Assembly: GCA_036873135.1 (NCBI GenBank)
Contig: JAPTYO010000024.1
Coordinates: forward strand, 1,736,001-1,800,000
DNA: 64,000 nucleotides
DNA from: Clarkia xantiana subsp. parviflora
Lineage: Eukaryota > Streptophyta > Magnoliopsida > Myrtales > Onagraceae
Reading direction: 5' to 3'
Shown: positions 29,951-40,157 of the stretch, one piece after another
Position numbering within the stretch: the first letter of the stretch is position 1
Layout: each line of letters starts with the position of its first letter
Translations under genes and position numbers: made by a program
The notes under the pieces: model-generated
What the model saw: the letters and a program-made list of their open reading frames with translations, nothing else
Databases searched by the model: none
What the model was told of the DNA's origin: nothing

Positions 29951-31713
29951 TTACCTTATCTTGTGTCCCTTCTCATGTATGGTGCACTTTTTGTATGCTT
30001 TTCGAGTCTTTACTTGACTTCTCCTTCTACGATATTGCCTGTTACCACGCTTTTTCTTCAATGTGGGAGATCACCTTTCGAGGGCGATGTTTGTGTGTTG
30101 CCAACTTAGGACGAGTTCGTATAGGGAGTTGAGGATGTTTTCCTCTTATGTGACCTCTTCTAGGAAAAGTGGTATTGCATGTTCTTGTGATCTTCTGCCT
30201 CTAATCTCTTCTTTTACACTTAGGTGGACTACCAAGCACTTATTCGTTCGGTGCCCCCAAGTTGCTTGGTGGTCACACCGCCTTTCATATTTGGCCGTTG
30301 AAGGCCCCTCGTTCATTTTCTTGGTTGGGTACCCCTTATGCTCGGGGCTCCCTTGTCTGCTTGTTTGAATGCGATGAGTGTCCCTTGTAGGATTTACTCT
30401 TTCTCATGCTTGCTTGTTTCAGTCATAGGCATGGTTTGGATGATGCCTTTGTCGGATGTGTCTTTGGAGGTTGTGTGGAAGAGCTTTTGCTTTGGGTGGG
30501 TGGGGGTGGATTTCATTCTCTTGATAACTAGGATGTGGCAATGTCTGTATCCTAGGGGTGCTTGTAAATTTTTCCCCCCTCTCCTTGTGTAGGTTGAAGA
30601 GCTCTCTCATAGAATGGTGTCTTGAGTTGTTAATCTCGTAGGTGTGTTTCAGACTAGTCAATCTGACCCATGCTCTTTGCTTGTGCATGGGGGGGGTCTG
30701 ACCGGGCTGTGATAATCTTGGAGTGTTGTGGCACTTAGTGTGCTTTGCCTTTTCCTTTACATTGGAGTATTCTTCAATGCCTTTAGGGAGTGTCACATTG
30801 GTCATGCTCCTCCTACTTTGAATCTTGATTATAGACTTCCTTTGAATTAGGACTTGAACCAAAAAAGGATGTTTTCCTTTAGGTTTGCAAGTGATGCTCC
30901 ATGGGTTTGCTCCCGTATTGGCTGTTCCTTGTTGGATAGCTTCATTAGAGACTGCATTTGTATTGCGTACGTATACGTGTTTGAGGTGTGTTGAACTGAC
31001 AAATCTCTCCTTTTTCGTTTTGTCATAACCTTCATTCATCCTGTATTTGGCGTATGGCCTTAGAGGCGGGATATTTTTCAAGTGCCCCTTTTATCGGGTT
31101 CTCCTCTTGATGGGATGCCAGAGTCAAATGTCTTATCATTTGCAGACAAGGTGGTTGATCGGGATGTGCGTCTAGTGTGAGGGTCGATCTTGAAACCTTA
31201 CTCCCCAAGCTTTAGAGCTCTTCTTTGGTTGATCTTGTAGAACTATTATCCTGCCCTAAGGCTCTTGATAGGAGATGTATCTCATTTTTCACACTCTAGT
31301 TGTTGCACTATCTCCTTTGCTAAACTTGCATCTTTAGAGTTTCTCTCTTGGTGCATGACTTCAATGACAGGATTTTCTACCGATGTTTATTCTATTAGGA
31401 CTTGTATCCTTGGTTGTCTTCCTTTCTTGTGAGATGGCGAAGGAGTGTTTGTGAACACTCCAATGTGTCGTACTTGGTAGAGGTATGCGCCTAATCTTTA
31501 TGGCGCTGTCTTGAATCTTCGTGTACCTATCTCTGATGAACATGTTATTCATTACATATATAGTACGGAGTCCAAGGATCTCCGGGTTAGGATCATAGCT
31601 TGAGAACAGAGATATAGTCATCTATTAGATAACTTCTTTATCTACGGAGTTTATTTTTGCAAGGATAAATGCAAGGATACTTGTAAGGATATGTGTTCCA
31701 TCCTTTTCCTGGT
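29951..31713. other. Interior of NA2 without recognised gene
   Basis: Counterpart of NA1 7371-9217. A 220-codon minus-strand frame (31081-30419) is open here but broken in NA1, and shows no recognisable domain. Confidence 0.45.
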
Positions 31714-31944
31714 TCATTTGCAGTGCCGTGTCCCTAATGGGTGTGTTGATGTTCTGACCACCTTTACTAGTAGGGGGTCCCTTGGTATTAGGTATGCCTG
31801 ACTCTTCTCTAGTATCATCAATGGTTGGTCATGGGAGATGTCTGAAGGACTCCCTTCATGTACTATGGTTCTCTTCATGTCAAAGTTGGTGATTCCCTCT
31901 CTTATGACTAACATATCATTGTGTGGAAATACTATGTTTTCCAT
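31714..31944 (-). pseudogene. Decayed protease segment of NA2
   Basis: Contains FPHNDMLVIREGITNFDMKR and the degenerate VHEGSPSDI. This aligns with the LIDGGSSSDIL protease region of element B. The catalytic Asp-Gly-Gly is lost, as in NA1. Confidence 0.55.
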
Positions 31945-33254
31945 ATCCCTTTTTAAAAGCTTGATGATGGTGTCACCGTTCTTCCTTTGCTAGGCTTGGT
32001 GTCCTTGAGGGTTTTTGATGGAAGTGTATTCCATTACCTGGGATGAGCTTACTAAGTGTAGTTGTATCTCCTGGCTATTTTGTGAAATCATAAAGATCCG
32101 CTGGAGGTGTTTGCTTCTAATGGTGGGCGTTGCCCATGTGATATGGTTTCCTCCATTTTTGGAGGGATGTGTTCGCGGCTACCCCCTCTTGTGCTAATGG
32201 GCGTTTGTGGGGAGGGCATGTTATGACTGGTGCCCCCCTTGTATACCAATGCCAGATGGGATCCTTTGGCGGGCTTGGCCCTAGGATGCTTAGTGGAAGG
32301 TTGTAGTAGGGGTAATCCTTTGTGACCTTCATGGTAGTTCCTCTATAGGATGTTGGGAGTGCTCAACTTATTTTTATAGGTGAGCCTTCCCTCTTGTGAT
32401 CTTTCCCAGAAACTTGACCTTATAGGTGTTCTTTGGGATTGAGGAATCTGTTGCTTGTGCATCTCTTGATTGGCGACAGCCTTTTACTGATTCTTCTAGT
32501 GGTCCACCTGTGTATATATATATCACGGAGCCCGAAGGCGTCCGGTATGGTCATTCTTGGAAAACATGTTGATATCAAGTATCAAAATCTACCCCTTTTA
32601 TGGAGTTGACTTGTTATGCAGTTAAATTAAATAAGAGGATATGGGAAGGATATGGGAGTGGGGGTGTTGATATCCCCTGTTTCCTTGGTAATGTAACTGT
32701 CTTCCTCCATTAGTCTGTGTGTATTCCTTCCACTTGAGGAATATGAGGTCGCATCCTTGCAAGGCGGACTAGGTGGAGGTGTATCCTTCATGTATGCTAT
32801 GTGTGGTCTCACTCTACTATGTCTCTCCATGAGACTTCCCATTGTAGTAGCTATGTGCTGACGTGGTGTGGTACTCTATGAGTCCCCTGTTCAAATCCTT
32901 GTCTTTTCAACTCCTCCCCTGTCCTAGGGGGATGTGTGCCAAGGGTTGTCATGCACAAGGGGTTTGGACCTGTCGTGCTGTACCATGGGTAGGTGGTTGC
33001 CTTGTTGTGTTGTTGGGACTATGTCCCTCTCTTTTAGCTTTCCTTGATATGTCATTTAGTCATGTCTGTAGTGATACGGACTGTATGTGTTCATTGCCAG
33101 GGTGGATGTTGGAACTCCTATATCCTTGTTGGTCTGGCATGTATGTCCTCCTTTAGTGCGGTGTATGTCCCTGTTGGGGTACTTGGTTGAATTCATGCCT
33201 CCTTGGAGGTCTTGCCTGTCTGTCTGCCCCCAGAGGGGTGTATGCCCTGGCATC
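31945..33254. other. Decayed gag region of NA2
   Basis: Only short interrupted frames are present. A GTGTATATATATATCAC tract lies near 32510-32525. Conserved with NA1 9431-10570, with no zinc-knuckle motif found. Confidence 0.4.
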
Positions 33255-33800
33255 CTACTGTGTCTGTTGCTGCCTTGGAGGCACAGACTGCTGCCTTCCC
33301 CCTGGGGGTGGCCTTTGGTTGTCTCTCCTTTGTTCTCCTTGCTGCCTTGTTCGAGGGTGCGAGTGGCGTTCTTCCGTTGGGATTTGCTCCTCTTCATGAG
33401 CTTCAGTGTGTGTCCCCTGGGTGTATGCTGGCCTTGCATATGTTGTGTGGGCGCGGTTGCCATCTCTTTGGGCCGGCATCCCATACGGGTACCCTTGGGG
33501 TTGCGCCTCATAATAATACCCCTCAGGGGGTGCTGTGTGCTGGGACGGCACTCCCTGTTGTTCTCTTTCTCTCTGTGGCCTTCTTGCCCGAGGTGTGGAG
33601 GCTGTGGAGGACTCAACCCCAGCTGGGCGTGAGGGTCCTCCCTCCTGGTTGTTCTGTTGAGGAGGCTGTGGTACTTCTTGTGGTTCTGGTTGCATTGGCC
33701 GCTTCCCAGGGTTAGGCTGCCTTCCTGGGGGTATAGGCTCACTCCTTCGTCCGTTGCCCCCAGGTGGGCGGTGGTGCCTAGACACCCTGCTGTTCGTCAT
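33255..33800 (-). pseudogene. Gag N-terminal remnant of NA2 (181 codons)
   Basis: The minus-strand frame starts at ATG 33800, about 50 bases after the LTR end and just after the primer site. It is Pro/Gln/Arg-rich (MTNSRVSRHHRPPGGN, PPGRQPNPGK, PQPPQQNNQEGG, EGYYYEAQPQGYPYGMP). Position and composition fit the N-terminal arm of a Tat gag; the capsid and zinc-knuckle parts are missing or unrecognisable. The frame ends at a stop in the ...RQQQTQ segment. Partly open reading in NA2 but a lost start in NA1 suggests it is no longer needed as protein. Confidence 0.6.
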
Positions 33801-33831
33801 AGCTCGTGTATTAGCCAGGCTTTCTGTCCGA

Positions 33832-33849
33832 AGCCCGCAGACGGCGCCA
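33832..33849 (-). promoter_or_regulatory. Primer binding site of NA2
   Basis: The minus strand reads TGGCGCCGTCTGCGGGCT two bases from the LTR end. It matches the primer site of B over the first 12 bases. Confidence 0.85.
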
Positions 33850-33851
33850 AG

Positions 33852-35044
33852 TGTTAGGTTATAAAGTCTAGGTCAACGGGTCGTCAATCTAGAGTTTATC
33901 TCCCACTAGTGAAATGTCGGGTTCAGTGCTCCTAGGACTAGTCGTTCTGATCCGTGCCCTTATACTCCCTTGGGGTAGTCGTTCTGATCCCTGCCCTTAT
34001 ACTCTCTTGGGGTAGTCGTTCTGATATGTGTCCTTCTCTTCTCTCCTTCTGACCTCCTTTCCTTCTCTCCTTCTGACCTCCTGAGGCTTGTACTTCTTAC
34101 CCCTGGGGCTTGTCCTACTGCTCTATGCTCTTCTGCTTCCTTGGTTCTCTTCTCCTTGCCACCCTGCAAGAGGGGCAATACCAGGCACAGAGGGGGGGGG
34201 GTGGTGCCTGATGAACCCTCTCCGATGCCTAAGTCAGTACGGTTTTAGAGAGATAAAGCTAGAGAGATGTCAGAGCAAAATTGTGCCACTTGCCAAGATG
34301 TCCGAATGAATAGTGGAGGTGGGGTATTTATAGGCAACGGTGTCATTAAGGTGGCTTAATGACATCGTTAACCTTTAAACACAATTAAATAACCTTTAAG
34401 CACATAATTAAGACCTTAGGATTCGGAGAAGGTAGGCGGAGTGGACCGAGTGTGGGAGTCCGAAAATGGTGCCGGGGCCCTTGGGGGGAGGAAAAATCTG
34501 ACCCCCAGGGGTAGGGGTTGGGTGAGGGCACCCAACCCCTCCTAGGGAGGATGGGGTTGGCCAACCCCATCCCCCCTAGGGGAGATCGGGTTGGCCGACC
34601 CGATCTCTCCTAGGAGAGATCGGGTTGGCTGACCCGATCTCTCCTAGGAGAGATCGGGTTGGCCGACCCGATCTCTCCTAGGAGAGATCGGGTTGGCTGA
34701 CCCGATCTCTCCTAGGAGAGATCGGGTTGGTCCACCCGATCTCCCCTAGGGGAGATCGGGTTGGTCCACCCGATCTCCCCTAGGGGAGATCGGGTTGGTC
34801 CACCCGATCTCCCCTAGGGGAGATCGGGTTGGCTGACCCGATCTCCCCTAGGGGAGGTCGGGTGTGGCCACCCAACCTCACCTAGGCGAGTCTGACTCGG
34901 CCGGACGAGCGCTTCGGCCTCGTCCGAGCCGTTGGTGTTTTCGCGAAGGGTTCGGGTTGAAGTTTCGATTTACAATCATTAACGGGATGATAAAAACACA
35001 ACGGTTTGGAAGTCAACGGGTTCAAATTGGGCGTATATCCATCA
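33852..35044 (-). repeat. 5' LTR of NA2 (1193 bp)
   Basis: Equal to the left LTR except one substitution (about 34070), 10 instead of 12 G, and eight instead of four 34-bp palindromes (about 34578-34850). Difference 134 = 4 x 34 - 2. The inner cores vary among GGCCGACC, GGCTGACC and GGTCCACC. Confidence 0.93.
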
Positions 35045-35049
35045 CACAC

Positions 35050-35499
35050 CTTCTCACGTTCACATGTTCTCAACATTTAGACATTTATAATTGCCACGTA
35101 TTCATGCCTACGTCTATATACACACTCAATACACTCTTACACATGTATATGACTGCATTACGTTGGTAACCCCGACGCTCGCACACACATGCACTCGACG
35201 CTCACACATTCATGTCTCCGATTGCAACACGTTTACACCTGATCCCGTACTTGTGTTTTTACTTGCATATATGCTAGTACACACATCCATGTCCATGATA
35301 TTTCGTTTTTACACCCATGCTCATGCTAATGTCTATGTTTTCCTATCCCTTGAAAAATAGAGGAAGGGATACCACGTCGCACACGCGAACATATGGTAAA
35401 CTCGTCAAGAGGTAAAACAACAGATGCAAATTGAGCGTATCATCCCATCGTAAAATAGAGTCAATCAAGGGTTAAGCCATTGTTTGACTCGGCGGCATG
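35050..35499 (+). mobile_element. Element F interior, 3' end with degenerate polypurine tract
   Basis: CATG/ACAC-rich sequence, then TAGAGTCAATCAAGGGTTAA and GACTCGGCGGCATG. The latter is a diverged version of the NA polypurine tract region in plus orientation, running into an LTR start at 35500. The 5' part of F is not in the window. Confidence 0.65.
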
Positions 35500-35973
35500 T
35501 GATGGATGAACGCTCAATTTGGACCCGTCTTAGTTCAGATTATACTATTATGATAACCCCACACACGATTGCAAATCAAAACTTTGACCCGAACACGTCA
35601 CCCGCGGCAAAACGGTCCGAACGGGAAAAAACACCCGTCCGGACACGTTGCTAGTCCGATCTCACCAAGGTGAGATCGGACCAGCTGGTCCGATCCCAGG
35701 CCCTTGGAGGTCGGACTTTCAGTCCGACCTTGAAGTTTCTGACACTCTTCCGAGAGAGCGATATCTCTGCCCAAGGGGTGTACGCGACATCCGGACACTG
35801 TCATCCAAACCGCCCCTCGCGGCGACCCGACCACATTTTGCATATCCGACCCTTATACAATACCTCAAACACTCTCATGCTTGCTAGGGTGTAATCCCTT
35901 CATTACTTGTTAATTAAGCTCATTTAGGGGTTAACAGTGTCATTAACCTTTAAGTCTATATATAGGACCCAAC
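35500..35973 (+). repeat. 3' LTR of element F, part 1
   Basis: It begins TGATGGATGAACGCTC. The U3 holds a perfect inverted repeat of 13-bp arms (GTCCGATCTCACC, 35654-35681) and another of 9-bp arms (GGTCGGACT, 35709-35729). A TATA box CTATATATAGG lies near 35956-35966. It is interrupted by copia C at CCAAC (35969-35973) and resumes at 54380. Confidence 0.7.
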
Positions 35974-36573
35974 TGTTAGATTATGGGGAGTAATCACTAT
36001 CGAAACTAAATCACGGTACGTGCTAGTAATCGAAATTATGCAGCAGAAGATTTACACATACCTCTAAAGTTTTCCGTACACCCAAGATCTTCGCAGGCGG
36101 GAGTTCACGATCCTCCGGTCGGCACCCGTAGGGGTTCTTGTGAAGGAAGCCCTACGTGGTATATTCTTCACAGCAAAGCCTCTGATCGATTCTTGGCAAG
36201 GGGACAAATCTCCGCAGTGTTTGCTCGAAGGAAAATTGGCACATCCTAGGTGTTGATATGGTTCGGCCGAAACTATAGTGTGGGGAGGAGGGTTTTTCTC
36301 TCTAAAACGCTCCAATGAAGGATTAAGGATTAACCCTAAAAATCCCCCAACACCATGTATCTATAGGAGGAGTAAATTGGACAAAAGTCCACTTTACCCA
36401 CATTAATGTTTCGATCGGCCATGTATAAGGGAGGCCCATATTTTGGGCCTCTCATGTCAATTGAGATTTGGGTCTGGCCCAATACCCTAATGTGACATTT
36501 ACCCAATTAATTTAGGTAAGATATATATATATAATGGGCTTATATTTACGGCGCTCATCACCATATGCTTACA
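35974..36573 (-). repeat. 3' LTR of copia C
   Basis: 600 bp, starting TGTTAGATTATGGGG and ending CACCATATGCTTACA on the plus strand. Many substitutions and small indels separate it from the right LTR. Confidence 0.88.
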
Positions 36574-37709
36574 GCTCCCACTCGCCGGAATAGGAGGATG
36601 CCAATTAATGTATTGTCATCCAAATCAGAATCAATATTTCATTCCTTCGATCTGGTCTTTGCTTGTGAATAATTCATACGAGGTTTGCCGTGCGACCGGC
36701 GGATACGACGTGCATCGTGCTACTCATCTGTTAGGAGTATTGTAGCGCCCGCGGAATGTTGATTCCCTTTTCTCTAATCAACCTGTTATAAACAACATTT
36801 ATATTGTATCATTTGTATCCTAGGTCAACTTACAATTCTCCATTTGCCTAGTTTCCACTTAGGAATACTTCTCCAAGGCATTCGTACAAGTATTCACAGC
36901 CTTAACCTAATATCCAGTTGGTGGCCACCTTAGTGAATACAAGAGTCGCTGAATTACAGGTGAACTTGACCATCCCCATCACGCGTACCCTTAGTCAAAC
37001 CCAACCGATTTCCAAAGACGCGGTCACTGGGACTTTTTGTTCAGCACTACGCTCGTACGCCGGGAAGTGAGCATTGATCCTGACCTTAGATATGAGTTCT
37101 GAGTTCGTGTGGATACTTTAGGTGCCTCTTCATAAGGCTCCTAGGATCAATCACACGCTCGAGGTGAAGAAGTTTGCGCCCGCCAGAATCACGAGGATTC
37201 CATTCCTAGCGCAAACGAGCTGTGACCTCGTGGTCGAACGTGGCACGCGTAGTATGAAGCACGCGTCGATAGCATACCTGAACGTTTAAGTTCAAAGGAA
37301 TGGGATATGTCAAATCATGATATCGCAGATTCTCATCTGGCCCAGAATGTGGATTAATGATGATCAAAGTTCATCACGACGATCTACAAAACGAACATCA
37401 TGTGGAGTTTCTTCGACACTAGATGATCGTTTTGCGTAATCAGGTTTATCCCCCCTGATTCTTAGCCAGACTTGCTTAGTAGAGGCCTCCCTCCACCGCA
37501 AGAAGACCGTACCTGTGTGACGAGGTAAGGCCCACATTCGACATAGTTTTGGCAGAGGATTGTGTCCTCCTACGACTTAGTTTATAGACCTAAAATTTGA
37601 TGTAATGAAAATATTATGACATCGATAGATCATAAACTCAATTTCAATTCTTTTGTTTCAAAAATGTAACTTCCAATTATCAAAATGTTATCACAGATAC
37701 ATGTCATAT
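36574..37709. other. 3' untranslated region of copia C
   Basis: The polypurine tract (36574-36583) is followed by about 1.1 kb between it and the RNase H end. No gene is recognised. Confidence 0.5.
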
Positions 37710-38905
37710 CTAAACCCTACGCAATCCAAGCAGTTTTACATGCTTTTCGAATATCTCTCTCCGTAGTGGTTTAGTTAATGGGTCCGCAATCATATTATCA
37801 GTGGACAAGTATTCCATAGTAATTATATTGTCTTCTACCATAGATTTAGCATAAAAGTATTTCACATCAATGTGTTTGGTCCTACTATGGTACTCCAGAT
37901 TCTTTACTGTCGAAAAGGCTTCTTGACCGTCAGAGAATGCCTTCACAGGCTTACTCTCGACGTCACCATCTAGCAGCGCAGTAAGAAGCCTTTTTCAGCC
38001 AGACCGCTACGAATTCTGATTCCATCGTTGACAGCGTGACACAGGTTTGCTTCTTGCTCGTCCATGAAATGGCGGCATTAGCAAGGAGAAACACTCCTCA
38101 TGTGGTGGACCTACGATCATCCGGATCGCCACCATGGTCGGCGTCACTGTAACCGGTCAATTCTAACTTCCCGCCCTCATAGCACAGTGGGTAGTCGGCA
38201 GTACCTTTCAGATAACGAATTATTCGTTTTACAGCCTTTAAATGTTGATAGCCAGGATCTGTTTGGAAACGTGCTACTAGGCCCACGGCGTAACAGATAT
38301 CCGGAAGAGTGCATTGCATGGCGTACATTAAACTACCAACCATGCTTAAATACTCTGCACCCTTCATCTGTTCACACTCTGCCAGGTTCACGGGTTTGGC
38401 ATCCTGTAATTGGAACCTTTTCAACAGCTTGTTGATATAGGCTTCTTGAGACAGACATAATTTCCAGGTAACCCGATCTCTAGCAATCTTAATGCCCAAG
38501 ATGTACGTGGCCTCTCCCATGTCTTTTAACTCAAATACAGATGCTAACCAGGACTTTGACTTATTCATGAAACTCACGACGTTTGCAGCAATGAGTATGT
38601 CGTCCACGTATAAGGTTAAGACGATATACTTAGACCCGGAGGTCTTATAATACACGCACGGAATCGTGAAAATTCACGAATCCGTTTCCTACTATTTCCT
38701 CGTGTAATCTGCGGTACCATTGTTGTGACATATTTTTAAGACCGTAGATGGACCTTTGGAGTTTACAAACTTTACGTTCGTTACCAGGAGTAATGAAACC
38801 CTCCAGTTGCTCCACGTAGATCTCTTCCTCCAGGTTTCCGTGGAAGAATGCGGTCTTAACATCTATTTGGTGCAAGTCATGATCGAGACTTGTGACCAGG
38901 ACCAT
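37710..38905 (-). pseudogene. Copia C pol remnant (RT and RNase H)
   Basis: Three broken minus-strand frames. 38905-38645: LVTSLDHDLHQIDVKTAFFH and EEEIYVEQLEGF, the RT fingers/palm of copia. 38655-38098: YVDDILIAAN with the catalytic Asp pair, LASVFELKDMGEATYILGI, and SDADHGGDPDDRRSTT, the start of RNase H. 37946-37710: NLEYHSRTKHIDVKYFY and DNMIADPLTKPL, the RNase H end. Frame changes near 38650 and loss of the middle of RNase H (about 37950-38097) make it non-functional. The RT N-terminus and the region up to B (38906-39526) are too decayed to read. Confidence 0.85.
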
Positions 38906-39526
38906 AAGTGACCCTTACCATGGTTTTACGCACAGTCAGTGAGTTTGTTTTGTCAAAATCCACTCCGTGAAATTGGGTAAGTCCTTTCGCAATAAGCCGG
39001 TTTATCCGACCTTTTCCATCAGCGGTGAGCCTTCTTTCAAGGCTCACCTTATCTTTGTGCCCCTGTGGTTAGCATGTAAATCAACTATAGACTATAATGG
39101 CTTTCATTTAAGGCGATCTCTCTCTTTTATTATTTTCCTCCATTTCTCCACTTGAGGTCTTTCCAATGCTCGTCAACAGTTATTAGAGTTAGGTTTTCAC
39201 CTTACTCGATGGGATACTTCTTGGAGAAGTTCGATGCCTTCGACTTTCGTCTAGGCTTGTTTATCCCATCTTTAGTCTGAACATCTCTCCCACTCGGTAA
39301 TGCCTCTTATCGGAGCATCACTTCCATTGGGAATCATTCTCCCACTCAGAACAATGCTTCTTATCGGAGCATCGTTTCTATTGGGAACAAGAGCAGTGCT
39401 AGAACCTTGACCTACACCTTACCTTTGACAACCTCTTGGTCTCGGAATTTCACTTCCGAGATGAATTCCTTGATCACTACGATCTAGAACCAATTTGGTC
39501 GATTCACTCCCACTAGAAATAATGGG
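38906..39526 (-). pseudogene. Copia C pol, decayed stretch left of gypsy B
   Basis: Lies between the RT remnant and the insertion of B (ATGGG at 39522-39526). No continuous frame is present; by order this is the integrase-RT linker. Confidence 0.45.
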
Positions 39527-40121
39527 TGATGGGTTCGATTACACCCGTCAGGCCCTTTAACGGGGAGGAAACGGCAAACAGGCCCACCAGGCCCAAATTG
39601 AAGGTCACGACGACCTAGGAGAAGGGTCCCGACAAAGGGAGTCCCGGTGATGAAAGGTCCTGACAGAGTCGGTCCCGACAGTGGAGCTAGAAGCTCCCGA
39701 TGAGAAGCCTTTAAGTAGGCTCCGATGATGAATCCCTGAGAATGATTGGCCCTGTCACGATGACGAGGGGCCCCGAGCGGTGACACAACGAGACAACTCT
39801 GGAGTCCCCGACGGGAGTCGGGACTTGTTACCAGAGGATAAGGCCAAGATATGCGGGATACGGGCTAACCACCCCCAACGGTTCGCCAGGTACCTGAGGC
39901 ATCTCTTTGCCTATAAAAGGGCAAGAGATCACCTCAGAACAAGAACGTTGAATTCAATATACTTTGAGATTACTGCTTGCCAGTCATACGAGATACTCAT
40001 TTAAGCATCGGAGAGGGATTCTGGGTCACCGCCCGGTCTATCCCCTCTTGCAGGATTGCGTGGAGCGAAGGAGCTAGGATTGCCGTCAAAGTCCGTACCG
40101 GAGTTCCACCGTGATCCAACA
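39527..40121 (+). repeat. 5' LTR of element B (595 bp, U3 repeats deleted)
   Basis: TGATGGGTTCGATT...GTGATCCAACA. TATA box TATAAAAG at 39913-39920. Relative to the 3' LTR it lacks 101 bp of U3 between two copies of AGATATGCGGG. The lost part is the ~28-bp direct-repeat block upstream of the TATA box. Confidence 0.95.
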
Positions 40122-40122
40122 T

Positions 40123-40140
40123 TGGCGCCGTCTGTGGGAA
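40123..40140 (+). promoter_or_regulatory. Primer binding site of element B
   Basis: TGGCGCCGTCTGTGGGAA lies one base after the 5' LTR. This TGGCGCCG-type site is typical of plant Tat/Athila-group elements. Confidence 0.9.
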
Positions 40141-40157
40141 TCAAACAAAAAGCTGAT

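Larger units (their letters stand above)
24756..35044 (-). mobile_element. Non-autonomous LTR retrotransposon NA2 (complete)
   Basis: LTRs at 24756-25814 and 33852-35044 are flanked by the perfect duplication CACAC (24751-24755 and 35045-35049). Orientation, interior order and decayed genes equal those of NA1. The paired LTRs differ by one substitution, two bases of a G run and four palindrome units. Compared with NA1 it has two rather than four 24-bp LTR units, ten rather than nine clear 27-bp units, fewer 17-bp units and one more ~120-bp hairpin unit, so array lengths evolve faster than the rest of the family. Confidence 0.92.

Noticed and set aside
30419..31081. 220-codon minus-strand protein in NA2
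   Set aside because: The frame is broken in the near-identical NA1 and has no recognisable domain.
33056..33742. 228-codon minus-strand frame overlapping gag in NA2
   Set aside because: An alternative frame of the Pro/Gln-rich gag remnant; composition bias keeps it open.
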